A program made the position numbers and the translations under genes. Below, one piece after another: positions 48,001 through 60,196 of a DNA stretch of 64,000 nt. The stretch is from assembly GCA_018398575.1 (NCBI GenBank), contig JAGTXZ010000011.1:1860001-1924000 (forward strand). The letters run 5' to 3'. The DNA is from Ampelomyces quisqualis (Eukaryota; Ascomycota; Dothideomycetes; Pleosporales; Phaeosphaeriaceae). Under the pieces are notes generated by a model. That model saw only the letters and a list, made by a program, of their open reading frames with translations. It searched no databases and was not told the DNA's origin. How positions within the stretch are numbered: position 1 is the stretch's first letter; the number at the start of each line of letters is the position of its first letter.

Positions 48001-51000
48001 ATAGTAACAGAGATAAGAATAAAGAGCTCTAGTAAGTAAAATAACTTGCGTTAAAAGAAAGGCTGCAGCTCTAAGCTCTACTAAACGTAAGGTAAGTGCA
48101 CTATAGAGAGCCTATAACTATAATCTACGTAACTAATACGTAAGATAGGATAGCAAAGAAACTACAAGCTTAAATAAGAGTAGTAATAGAACACTACTAA
48201 GAGAATAAATAGCAGATAGTAGCTAACTTCTTTAGATTTTCTTTAGAAGACTTTAAGGATAACGCAGCTATAATACTACATTTATTATAGAGACTAACAG
48301 TCTTATTTATAGTATACTAACTAACAGAAGCCTATATACTTTATAAAAAAGAGCTATCTTTAGATAAAAGTAGTATATTTGAGAATATAACAGGTATAGA
48401 AAAAATTAAATTAGCTATACTTATAATAATTATAGAGCATGCCTACTTTAACAACTAGACTAAAGTATAAGAAAACTAATTAAAGAATAAAACTAGTTAA
48501 TATAGAGCTAAAGACAATAGTTAAGAATAGTGCCTTATAACAAACTAACAGATATTCCTATATATATACAAAAAAAACTCTTTAATACTAGAAGAGCTAT
48601 AGTTAGTAGTATCTATAGTAAGTAGATAAGGCTGCGCACTAGCTGTATAGAAGGCTAAAATTATTACTATAGGCCTCTGCAAATCTAAATAGTGCAACCT
48701 AAAAGACTTTCTTGCGCTCTATATCTACTTTATAAATAATACTCTTCTATAAAGTATAAGTATACTAACAGCAGATAAAGAAATAAAGATAAAGATTAAT
48801 CTGTAAGTTAAACAGTACCTTACAGCGTCTAACTAAAACATTCTACTACGCAAATTTATAAAGAATAGTAAGAAGTATATAGAGATAGTTCTATAGTATA
48901 TCTAAGAACGCTATATACTAAAAGTCTACCTAAATATAACTGCGCACTGTCTAGTACTATCTGCTAGCTAATTTATAATTATATATAGCTATATAACACT
49001 AGTAAAACGCGTACTTAATAAATACTAAACTATAAGACTTATAACTATACGCAAAATATTATTAAAAAGTAGCAAAGTAAGTGCAAAAGATACTTTTAAT
49101 ATTTCTAGCTACGTAGTAATATAAAAACGTATTATCTTTAATAAGTTCTATAACTGCAAATTTAAGAACACTATTATAGGTAACTTGTATAAAATATTTA
49201 AAGCAAGAACTATAGTTATTAGTAAAAGGCCTAGGCTCTCTTAGGTATACTAATAGAGAAAGGTCTCTACAAGATACTTATTTTTATCTTCCTAGCACTT
49301 AGCAGACTGTAAGATAATAAGAACTTCTTAAACTAGTACTATTTTATAAGCAAGAAGAATAATAAAGATAGTTCTAAACTGTTTACTACTACTAACTTTG
49401 TGTACACAAGTATTAAGAAAATTATAGATACAAGAAAGATAAGAAAGATATTAGGCCTAGCTATAGCAAAGAGCTAGGACACCTGCTTATCTAAGGTATA
49501 AAAAGAAGTTAAAAACGTGCTTAATTCTTCTAAGTATATAGCGCTTATAGCGTTAGAAGAGAAGATTATAGTAAGGTTTATACTGCGTTAAACTCTAGTT
49601 ATATAAGACCTATAGAGCTAGAAGGTTTAAGGTATTAAGGGTAACTTTCTAACGTTCTACTAGCTATGCTAAATAGACAACTTCTAATTACTTATAGCTA
49701 ACGCAATAATAAGATATAAGATAGTACTACTATAAGAAGAGCTAAAGAGCACAAAAGCTAAGAGTGTATATATATTTAACTGCGCTAAGATACAAAGTAT
49801 TATAATATTTCTAATACTAGCCTAGCTTAAGGCTGCGCTCTTTAAAAGTAAAGAAAGTAAAAAAACTAAGCAGTTTATATTAACGCATATCTAATAGTAC
49901 TTCTAGCAGCTAAATAAAGAAATATTTACTAATAACCTTAACTTACTACTTATATATAGTATAAAGTACAAGGCAATTAAGCTAAAAGCTAAGAAGACTT
50001 ATATTAAAACTAGACTTAATTCTAATTAAAAGAGCTTAGCAGATAATTAAATAGTACTACGCAATATTTAGGCTAAAATCTTTATTAGCTTATACAAACT
50101 ATATGTGTAACTAGTGCTCTAGATAGAGCTTTAAAAAAAATTTAGCAAAGATATAGTTCTTCTACTAAGAAGAAAAATGCTAAAGTCTAAAATAAACGCT
50201 ATGTTAGCAAAATAGAAGAACTTAGACTTAACATTTATTTTAGTAGCGTTAATAGTGTTTATAGAAGCTGTTACGCTAATTAAGGCAAATAAGGTTATAA
50301 TTGCAAAACCTTAAGACAAATAGAGTACTTAAGACTAATTTATGTTTAGAGTATATTAACTAGGCTAGCTAGTAAACGTATACAAAGGTATTATTTTATA
50401 TAACCTAAAAAGTAATTTAGAAACAAAAGTTCTAAAAAAGCAGAATAGAAAGATATTATTGCGTAGTAGTTTGTAAGGTGTAATAATAAAAGAAAAAGAA
50501 ATTAAGTAAGATTATGATAAAAAAATCTCTATAAAGCTTAAGAGGCTAGTATAAATTAGGTAAATTAAGTAGTAGAACTATAGAGTATAGTACACTCTTA
50601 TGTAAAGCTATAAGATAAAAAACGCTTAAGTAGATACGTAGCCTAGTCTTAAGAGTATAAGAATATAAAAAGTATTGTAAAAGAAGTATATACGTAGACG
50701 TAACATAAAATTAATTTAAAGTGTAAGAATAGTATAGATTTGTAGTAAAACCTAAACTAAGTAATAGCGCTATTAAAGAGATTGCTTTAGACTTAAACTA
50801 TAGTTAGGCACAGTTAAGAATAGGCTGCTAACTAGTAATATAGTTATGCAGATAGTGTAAAGCTATATTAAACACAAGAACTATAAACTATTTTACAAAA
50901 GAGTTCTATAAACTAGGCTGCTAATAATAGTATACTAGGCATTACTATTATTACTTAGTACAGTAGAGTACAGTTAAGAACTATCTAGTAGCTAGCAGTA

Positions 51001-51059
51001 TAGTTATGTTAACAGTGTTACTAATATTATAAATGTTACTAACATTATATTTTCCTAGC

Positions 51060-54000
51060 GTAGCTTAGAGTATTTAATCTAATTAATCTGTATATAGTAT
51101 AGAAAAAGTAATATAATCTTTTTACTTATAACAATCTAATCTATAGCATTACTTAGCTTCTACACAACTATATATAAGAAAAGCTAGAGTCTTTCTAGTA
51201 GTATACTTAACACTAGTCTAATTAGCCTATAGAACTCTATCTAGGTAGTTAACCTATATTCTGCTAAGCTTCTTTAAGGTATTTACTATAGGCGCGTACT
51301 CTTGTTTAATTAAGCCCTAACTCTATAAATAATAAGTACTAGCTATAACTTAGTATATTCTAAATTACTTCTATAGATTAATTAATAAATGCTTATTCTT
51401 AGGTTCTCTATTAACTAAGATTTTAAGTAGTAGGCTCTATTTATAGAAGATCTTTTGTTCTAGAAATTTAATAATAGATAATAAGTCTGCGTTTAATAGG
51501 GCTTTAGCCTTAACCTACTATGTTGTAGCATATTAGGCTACTATAAGAAACTTCTTGCCTCTAGCTATAGGTATGTAGATAACATCTATTAATATCTAGC
51601 CAAATAGTATTATTAGAGAAGTTGTTAGCTAGAGCTTTTCTTAAACTATTACTAAGTTATATACTTAGTATTCTAGGTATTACTTAATATAGGACTTAAC
51701 GTTCTTATATTATCCTTTCTAATAATAACGCGCCTACACTTTACGCTATGTACCTTCTTTTTCTTAGTATTCTAATTTATTATTTATAGCTTTTATAATA
51801 GCTAAGCGTTTATTAGGCTTGTTTATAATTTGCTATAGTAGACGTCTTCTAGTTAGTATTAAGAAAAGATATTTCTTTCTTACTATTAATTTAAGCGCTT
51901 GTCTTATAAACCTTTTTATTATAGCTCTTAAAAGACCTTAGGCTAATAGTAGAATAAGATCTATTAGGTGTATGCCAAAGGTTCTATATTATAGGCTTTA
52001 TCTAATAGTTAGTATTTAAAGCTAAGATTAACTTTATAGCTACTATAATATAGGTTAGATACGCGCAGCTATAGAGCAATAGGAAGATATATTAAATTTA
52101 AATAAGCTTTAATAAAGTTTTTAATATTCTCTTCTAGCTTATAAGGTAGTTCTTATTCTAGCTCCTTAGGTCTTCTTAAAAGAGCGTTAGGTACTACATT
52201 TTTCTTATCTTTAATATAAACTATATTAAATTTCTATATATTAAGAAGTGTAAGCTAGCGCGTAACAAAAGCTCTAGATAGGTTAGTAGTACTTTACTAA
52301 AGTTAGGTAATAAGCATCTTAGTATTAGTTTTAAGTGTAAAGTGTATACTATATAGATAGGTTTTAAACTTCTTTAAAGCTAAGAGTAAGGTCCTAAACT
52401 TATATTTTGTAACAGAGTATGTAAATTAGCAGATTACGAGATTGTTACGTATAATACCTAAGGATGTTACTAAAGAAGTAAGAATACTTTTAGGATTAGA
52501 CTAACTAATTTAGCTGTCTCTTAGCTTAGTGTATTTAATCTAATCTATCTTTACATAGTATAGAAGAGGTAATAGAAACTTTTTACTTATAATAATTTAA
52601 TCTATAGTATTACTTAGCTTCTATATATTTACTAGAATTCTAGTTATATTCTACTTTTAACTAAACTCTACTTTTGTACTAAATATAGTACTAATAACCC
52701 TTTAGATCTAGTTGCATAAGAACTACGCCCTAGCTCTTTTAGCTACTATTAACAAATATAATAATTAGAAGTAATAGCTTGTAATAAGAGATAAAGACAA
52801 GTACTAGCGTAGAGTATAGCGTATACTTTAATTTATTAATTACGCGTTATTACTTTAAAAACTACTTAAAGAATACGTTTTTACAGAGTAAGTAGAATAG
52901 TAGCTCTAAAATAATAGTAAAATACTTGATTTATACCCTGTAATACACGTATATACTAATAAACATTTAAATGTCTTTCTAGTCTCTATAGAGTAGCTAG
53001 AAGAGTATTTTCTTAATTTTCTTATAGTTAGAGTAATAGCTAGTAGCGTTAATATAATAGCCTATAACAATTATAGATACATAACAGAAGTCTAATTTAT
53101 AGCCGAATATTATAGCTTCTACGCGCTTAATATCTACTAGTATAGCGTTTATATTACAAAGGTATTTTCTAATATATTTCCTAATACCTAGTGTAATCTC
53201 TATTCTGTTATAGTAGAACTTAAGTCTCTTAATATAAACGTTATTAAGGTAGAGCCTATAACACTCTAGAATAAAGTCTTAGCAAATCTTAGTTATAACC
53301 TATATAAATTTAGTAACTAAATTTGTTATACCTATAGATAGCGTATATTACTATATTAGTCTAATAGGTGTATAGAATATAGTTACGTCTTAAGAGTCCT
53401 TATAGAGTTCTACTTAATTATATTCTAAGAAGAAGTTAAGTAAGCTTATAATTACACAACTAGTAAAATTTTCTATAAATTTATCTAGATTAGGTAGTAG
53501 GTCTACGTCGCGAATTATTACTTTATTAATGTTCTAGATATTATTAATAAGCTAATATCCTCTGTCTTTCTTAGCTACTAGAAACTATAGGTTTTGGTAC
53601 TAGCTTCTGTATAGTTTAAGAGCCTCTTAGTTAATACACTCCTATACTATTTTAACTACTACTTCTTTAAGCTTTTGAAAGATAGGAAACTAATTAGCTT
53701 ACTACGCCTTATAAAGAATAGTGTTAATCTTAATTAGAGGTACTGCCTTATAGCTAACCTGCTCTAATTTACTAAAGTCTTAGGCTAGAGTAGCTTCTTG
53801 TTAGTATAGTAGCTTCTTTAGCATAGCTTGTTCTTATAGAAGTAAATCTAGAGAGATCTTTATTTTTAACAGGCGTTTAGGCGTAAGTCTTATTTCTCTA
53901 GGAAATTTTGCGTATTAAAGCTTAAAGTAGCTTAAGAAAAGAGTATTCTTTTTATTTAGTACTCGTTAATTACGCGCACGTTTTTTCTAATTCTTATACC

Positions 54001-57000
54001 TACTAATATCTCTTAAGACTTATTTAAAGTTATCTACTAGCTAGACCTTTTAAGCTTTTTACTTATATAAAGTACTAATGTTAAAAGAAATGTTATTTAA
54101 TTGTAGATTAGTTGTGCGCTTTAGCTAAATTGTTATTAATTTAATAGGTAACTCTTTCTTACTAGTAACTTTACTAAGTTCTTTCTTCTAGAAACTCTTA
54201 GCACTAATATTAATCCTAAGGCTCTAAGAGAGTTGCCTTACAACACTTACTATAATATTTTAAGAGTAATAGCTTACACTATTACTAATAAGTATATATA
54301 CTCTATTACTATTACTAATAATAATAGATCTATTAGGCCCTGCGCCTATAGTACTAACGCTAGGCTACTAAAAGAACTATAATTCTAATAGCGTAATAGA
54401 AACTAGTAATTTTTGTTAAAGCTACTCTATTACTAACTTTATTATAGACTAATTGTTATTTAGAGTACCTAGGTCTAGTTAGATTTGCGTTAAGTTTACT
54501 TTATAATAGTTGTTATAGTCTAGCTTTATAGTAGGTTTAGATAGAAGTAAAACGCTAGTAATTACACTTCTCTAACGTTTCCTATAAGAGGCCTAGAGTA
54601 GAGTTCTAGCGCGTTAATCTAATTGCCTCTTATGTATATAAACCTAGTACTATACTTAATATTCTTACTAAAGATCTAGTAGTAGGTTAGCCTATTAGTA
54701 GTATACTTAATTCTAGCTTAAGCGTCTGTTAGAAAGGAATTACTTAAAATAATTAGATTTGTGCACTTCTTAAAGATAAAGAAGCTAGTATAGATTTTAA
54801 TCCTCTTAATAGTAATAGGTACTTTCTATACAATACCTAGGAATTCTTTAGTTAATCTGTTTACTATTACTATCTTTATAGTTCTTATACTCTTTAGTAA
54901 AAACGTAATTAGAAGTATAGCTTATTCTACTATTTCTCTTTTTATAGTGTTAAGCTTTGCGCTAGAGTTAATAAGGCTAAGAAACTAGGTCTCTTTAATA
55001 TTTATTAGTACTTTTAGGCACTTTCTCCTAAGGTACTCTACGCCTAAAGCTTAATTATACTTCCTCTAATAGTAAGTAGGCTTATAGAAGTTCTTGTTAG
55101 TAGTAAGCTTAAGGCCTAGTTCTTTATTGCGCTAGATATACCTTTTAATCTAGCTAATCTCTAGGTCTAACTAGTATTTAGTATTAATACTAAAGCACCT
55201 ACTTACTTTTCTATTTACTACTTTAACTAGTACGTAGTCTAGAAGTAAGCTCTAAGTTAATAAGTTAACACTAGTTCTTATAGTAGGTTAGTTTCTATCT
55301 AAGTCTTTATTAGCGCTTTTAATTGTTATATAGTATATTAGAGTAACTAAAAGGTTCTTAAACTTAGCTAGCGTATAGCTTACTTAAAATAGTTTTTTCT
55401 TAACCTCTAGCATATTGCTAATAATAGTCTTAAGTTATAATAGAACTAGAGTATTAAGAATACACTAGATAACTAATTAGGTATTAGCCTTAAACTTCTA
55501 AACTAGACGCTACTTTTTTAGATTCTTTTTCTTTTGCTTAACAGCATAGGTAAGCTTTAATAGCCCTTTAGTTAGTTAGGTAACATCTTATATTTTTATA
55601 TCTCCTAATCTCCTATTACTTATAAACTAAACTAAGTAGTCTTACCTTAACTTCTTACTTACAAAGTAGCTGTTATTTCTATCTCTATAACCTTTTAGGT
55701 ATAGAATCCTATTAACTAGTTTCTAAAGTAGCTTCTAAACCTATACCTAATTATATATAAGCTGATTATTAGTGCGCTTTACTTAGTTTTAGCTAATAAC
55801 TATAGCTAACACTAAACTAGTGTTAGTAAAGAGTTTCTTAGATTTAGTTATAAGGTAGTCTAATATGTCCTAATACTTACTATAGTTTACTTCTAATAGC
55901 GCTCCTAAGGTATTAAGTACTAGCTGTATAGAGACTATATTATTCTTAATAAGAATAGTAAGTCTAGGTCTGCCTATAAACTTAGATTTAATCTTAAGTA
56001 GGTTAATATTATATTTTAAAAAGTACCTTTTAATCTTAGCTAAAATAGTCTTAGCCTATAAGGCGTTACTAAGACTAGTACCTTAGCTACATAGGTTATT
56101 AGGTATCTTCTATTAAAGTATATTACGTTTGTTAAGCAAGCACTAGCTATTAGTAATAAAACCTCTTAGTGTTAAGTAGTTATACTTTAAATAACTAGTC
56201 TTATTGCAAACCTAATAGTTTATCCTAAGTCTCCTTAGTAGTCTTCTGCTAGAACGTTTCTACTAGTAGCTCTAATTGTTATTAAAGTAGCTATAGCTCT
56301 AGCTATTGCGTTAGTAGTTGTTATTTCTCTATACTTACTGTTATTGCCTGTAGTTCTAATAGCCCTAGTCCTAGTAGTTCTATAGAGCTAGCTAAAGTAT
56401 ATATAGCTATAGAGCTTTTTATTGTTTATTAGTTTGCTTGTAAACTAAAGCGTAGATAACTAGATTATTTATAAGCTTTACTTTGCGTAGAGTCTATTAC
56501 ATACTCTATAGCTATTACTTAATAGTTATTTAGTTAAGTCTAAGCTATAGCATTTTGTCTATAAGATTATCTACTTTATTCTTTATAGGTGCAGCACTAG
56601 AAAGAGCTTACTTACGCTATTTCTTAAATAGAGTGCCCTTTATTAGTAATTAAAGAGTAGTAGGTTAAAAGCTTACTCTTAGCTTAACTTATAGTTTAAG
56701 TTATTTTGTTAAAGTAGAGCTAATAGTTGTTTAGCTACTAGTTCTACCTTAAACTCTACTTCTAGTTTATAAAGGCTCTTATAGCTTCTACTAGATTTAA
56801 TATACGTGCTTTAATCTCTACTTCTAGGCGCTTTACTAGATAATCTTAGATCTTTTTATACTTAAAGTTCTTTAGAGTATCTATTTTTAGGCTAAACTTC
56901 TCTAGAACTCTTAATATATATTAGAAAGGCAGCCTCTTAACAAGGTAGTAGCTATAATAGTCTTTATTAATAGTACCTACTTTAATTTACCTTTTACTAT

Positions 57001-58370
57001 ATATTTAAAAGTTCTGTAAGTAGTCTCTAATCTTTAGATCTAATCTTATTTAGTACTAACCTAGCTAGTGCTTAAAGTATTCTACGCGTACTTTTTACTA
57101 ACTCTTGTTATTATATTTAAAATGTTATTAAAGGCTATTGCAAAGCTCTTTCTATAAGTAGTTATCTTAGACTTTTATATACTCTTAAGACGCCTATATA
57201 ATAGTCTTCTGCCTTAGCTTATAGTAGGTAACTAGCCTATTAATTATTATTTAGTCTATAAAACTATAATACTTTAAGAAGTCCTTAAAGTACTTTAGAA
57301 AGTCTGTAACGTTAGTCCTATTAAATAATTGCATATTCTTTACTAAGTTAAACAGTAATTACGTTGTATATAATAGAAGCTATACTTAATTAAGTAACTC
57401 TACTAGTATCTAAAGAGCTCTTAATATTAAGTTATTTTAGCCTATGCTTCTACGCCTAGTATACTCTTTTAATAGCTATTTAGCTTACTCTTTTAGCGCA
57501 CTACTTATATTAGAGCTAGCTTCTCTTATTAACTCTATAGGCGTTAATAGTAGTAGAGCTTCCTGTCTATTAGGGTATTTAAAGCGTTACTAAAATAATA
57601 TACTATAAAGTAGTTCTATATTATCTTTACGTTACTTTTATAAGCTACCTAAATAGTAGTTAAGGCTTATCTAAATAAACTAGAGAAGAGTAATAGCCTA
57701 GAAGACTAGAGCTAAAGTTACTACTTTGTATAAGGTTGCTAAAAGGCTAAAGGCTTAAACTTTTCTAATATCTAATAGAGCTTCTGTTCTAAAACCTACT
57801 AATTTTTCTCTAATTTCTTTATACTTGCTATCTAAGTAATAATTAGTCTTCTTTTCTTTCTAAATATCTGTTTTAATATCTTTCTTAGTCTACTCTTAGT
57901 TATTTCTACTATCTATACTCTAGGACTTCTTTAGTATACTATACGCTTAGTAGAGCGCAATAGCTTTACACTTTTACTTAGCCTAATATAGCTTTAGCTA
58001 TAGATTGCGTCTTACTTCTTTAGCTATTACTTTACCTTTTAGAGTTTACTTAATTTCTTTTCTAACTTAGTTCTAATATTTGTTAATTTAGATTCTTTAG
58101 ATAGGCGTTACTCTAGACTCTATAGATAGGCGTTGCTCTAGCTTTTCTCTACTTTCTAGTTCAAATTACTAGCTCTATATCTTTAGAATAGATACTAATT
58201 ATATTCTAGAAATAACTATAGTAACTTACTAAAAACTTATTAGACTATTACGTTTCTATAATTCTTAGGTAATAAGAACTATAAAAGAGCGTAGGTATAT
58301 ACGTAGGTACGCAGCCTTCTAAGGCCTAGACTAATAGAAATTTAGAGTTATAGTTAGTTGCTATATATAG
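51060..58370 (-). mobile_element. Gypsy-3: RIP-killed Ty3/Gypsy element (RT, RNase H, integrase)
   Basis: Minus-strand frames with TAA/TAG stops give, from right to left: a charged, helical gag-like region (~58,170-57,400; ELESREKLEQRL, AKQKCKAIAL); a long stretch to ~54,000 with no assigned domain; RT (~53,830-52,990; LVAKKDRGYQLINN, VIIRDVDLLPNLDKF, VELYKDSQDVTIFYTP); RNase H (~52,480-52,140); and integrase (~51,600-51,170; IDVIYIPIARGKKFLIVA, VNREPKNKHLLINL, YLDRVLQANQTSVKYTTRKT). The polymerase box reads YLNNV (53,240) instead of Y-x-D-D, and an integrase Asp has become Asn (VNREPKNK). No LTR was found at either end; the left end abuts the 18.6-kb element. Confidence 0.8.
54000..57400. 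other. undefined interior of Gypsy-3
   Basis: This AT-rich stretch lies between the gag-like region and RT of Gypsy-3. I could not assign protease or other domains. It is longer than a usual gag-pol joint, so another insertion may be hidden in it. Confidence 0.4.
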
Positions 58371-58379
58371 TAGAGTATT

Positions 58380-58790
58380 ATTTACCTCTAAGGCCTATTA
58401 GATTTAATATAGAATTAAAAATATTATTATTAGGTGTATATGTTATATTGTATTGTGTCTTTGTCTTCTAATAGCTCTTTAGCTATTATATCTTATCTAT
58501 ACCCTTAGCAATACTCTAAGTATTCTTTAGACTTACTTTCTATATTACTTTACTATACTATCTTTTCTTAAGAGTATATAAGTCTAAAGGTCTTAATAAC
58601 CTACTATTTCTTCTCTTTACTTAGTCTCTTAGGCTTAACTATATTAATATACTAGAATGCTATATTCTTCTTTAGTTAATAGTACTTAGCTATAAAGTAT
58701 TTAAGTTTATTATAGTTCTAGTATATATAAGTCTTTTTACTATTACAAGGCTTTTTTTACTATAGTATTTAGTAGTAGAGTTACTATATA
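58380..58790 (-). mobile_element. Gypsy-1-like fragment (gag knuckle region), reversed
   Basis: On the minus strand 58,750-58,600 matches the knuckle region of Gypsy-1 (9,960-10,110), reading NYNKLKYFIAKYYQ and NIVKPKRLSKEKKQQVI. It is followed by sequence matching 8,330-8,480. The two parts are in a different order from Gypsy-1, so this is a rearranged scrap. Confidence 0.7.
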
Positions 58791-58792
58791 GC

Positions 58793-59091
58793 TGTAACGA
58801 CGCAGGTAGGTACAGCTATTAAGATTAAATTAGATATATATTAGAGGTATATAGGAGTACGTGTTGTATCAGAGATTCTGGATTGGCTATATACCTATAG
58901 GTCTTGTACAGAAGGACAAGAGAAACTTGTCTTCTATCTATGCTATAGGCTTATATTTATAGTAGGCGTAGTAGCTGAGTTAGAGCGCTGTTAGAGCGCT
59001 TTTAGTTCTAATCTGCTAGCTCTCTACATAATCTGTTACTAAGCCTTTATAAGGTATTAGATGTAATATGTATTTGCATGTGCTTGTTACA
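58793..59091 (-). repeat. 3' LTR of Gypsy-4 (299 bp)
   Basis: It begins TGTAAC and ends GTTACA, perfect inverted ends with TG..CA. On the minus strand a purine-rich tract lies directly upstream of it. It keeps more CA and TG than its left neighbours and so looks younger. Confidence 0.75.
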
Positions 59092-59106
59092 TTACTCTCC
59101 TTCTTA
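59092..59106 (-). promoter_or_regulatory. polypurine tract of Gypsy-4
   Basis: The minus strand reads TAAGAAGGAGAGTAA immediately before the LTR start. This fixes the orientation of the element as minus, with the LTR as its 3' one. Confidence 0.65.
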
Positions 59107-59416
59107 AAATTAATAGTCTCTATTAATTAGGTCTATATTAGTGTTGTTTTAGATACCTCTCTAAATTGTTATAAACTTATATTTACCTTAAGTTTATTTT
59201 AGGATAACGTAATATAGCAGTTTGTTATTGTTTTAATCTGCGCGCTAGCGCGTTTAAAGTTCCTAACTTTACCTTAAGCTTTTTAAGCATATATACAAGG
59301 CTAGCCCTCTAGTATACTACTTTTCTATACTCTCCTCCTACACATTTGTATACCTATAGCGATCTAACTGCTCTCCTAATTTAATTATTAGCTAATTGTT
59401 TCTGCAGATACACACA

Positions 59417-60196
59417 ATGCCTATTCCTGTCCCTCCTAGAGCTTATCTTCTAGCCTATTAGGTTGTTTACCTATAGGCTGCAAGGGCTTTTGCCTGCAGC
59501 TATTTTAATATTAAGTTTAGATTCTATTTAGACGTGTCTAAGAAGTATGCTTATTGCACACTCTTAAATAAGAAGTGTTGCCTAGTTCTTCTATATGCAG
59601 GCTAAGAGTATAATAGCCTCTTTAAGGCTCTTAACTGCAGGTTTGCTGCCTTAGGTAAAGATAAGTCTAACAAGGTAGTGTTAAAGCAGAAGGCTGCTGT
59701 TAAAGAGGCAGCGTTTTAGTTAGCTGCTATTGTGCAAGTAAGTACTGCACAAGTAGCTAATATAAATAACGCTAACTTGTTAGTTAGTGCTTATTACTAG
59801 AGAGAAGAGCTAGCTAGAGAAGTTAAAGTAATAGCTAAAGAGGTTAGGTTGCTTAAGAAGAGTACAGCTAGGTCAACTAGTGTAGTTGCTTAGCTAGTAG
59901 ATGTTATAATAGCATTAAGGGCTAATTAGTTAGTAGAGTAGAAGAAGGCGCAAGTAGTAACATTTTAGGTAGTAGTAGAGCAGAAGGCAGGTACTTGTAG
60001 CAGGCAGGGCTAGAACAGAAGACAACTAGGTAGTACGTTAGTGTCTGTACCTAGAGATTTAGATAGTTAAGAACGTCCTACTAGTAGCAGTAACAGTCTA
60101 CTATTAGATCTAATAGAAGAGTAAGACTCCTATTATTAATAGCTGTTACCTACTAGTATAGTAGTTGCAATATCAAGTTTAATTTCTCTAACATAA
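59417..60196 (+). pseudogene. antisense ORF between pol and 3' LTR of Gypsy-4
   Basis: An ATG at 59,417 opens a plus-strand frame of ~259 codons to TAA at 60,194, with only TAG interruptions of the RIP type. It reads MPIPVPPRAYLLAY, VVYLQAARAFACSYFNIKFR, DVSKKYAYCTLLNKKCC (a possible Cys cluster), LKQKAAVKEAAF and REELAREVKVIAKEVRLLKK (coiled coil), ending in a Ser-rich tail. It runs opposite to pol, which ends ~40-100 bp beyond it. I do not recognise the function; a small Cys-cluster plus coiled-coil protein is all that can be said. Confidence 0.55.

Larger units (their letters stand above)
33921..51059. mobile_element. 18.6-kb element, copy B, right part
   Basis: After copy A the older copy resumes at the point corresponding to ~745 bp from its left end. 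It lacks the stretch matching A 16,275-16,980 (junction near 34,115, deletion), then runs parallel to A to its right end TTTTCCTAGC at 51,050-51,059. Relative to A it has lost many CA and TG dinucleotides, the start codon of L1, and most remaining open frames. Corresponding features lie ~17.07 kb downstream of those in A. Confidence 0.85.
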
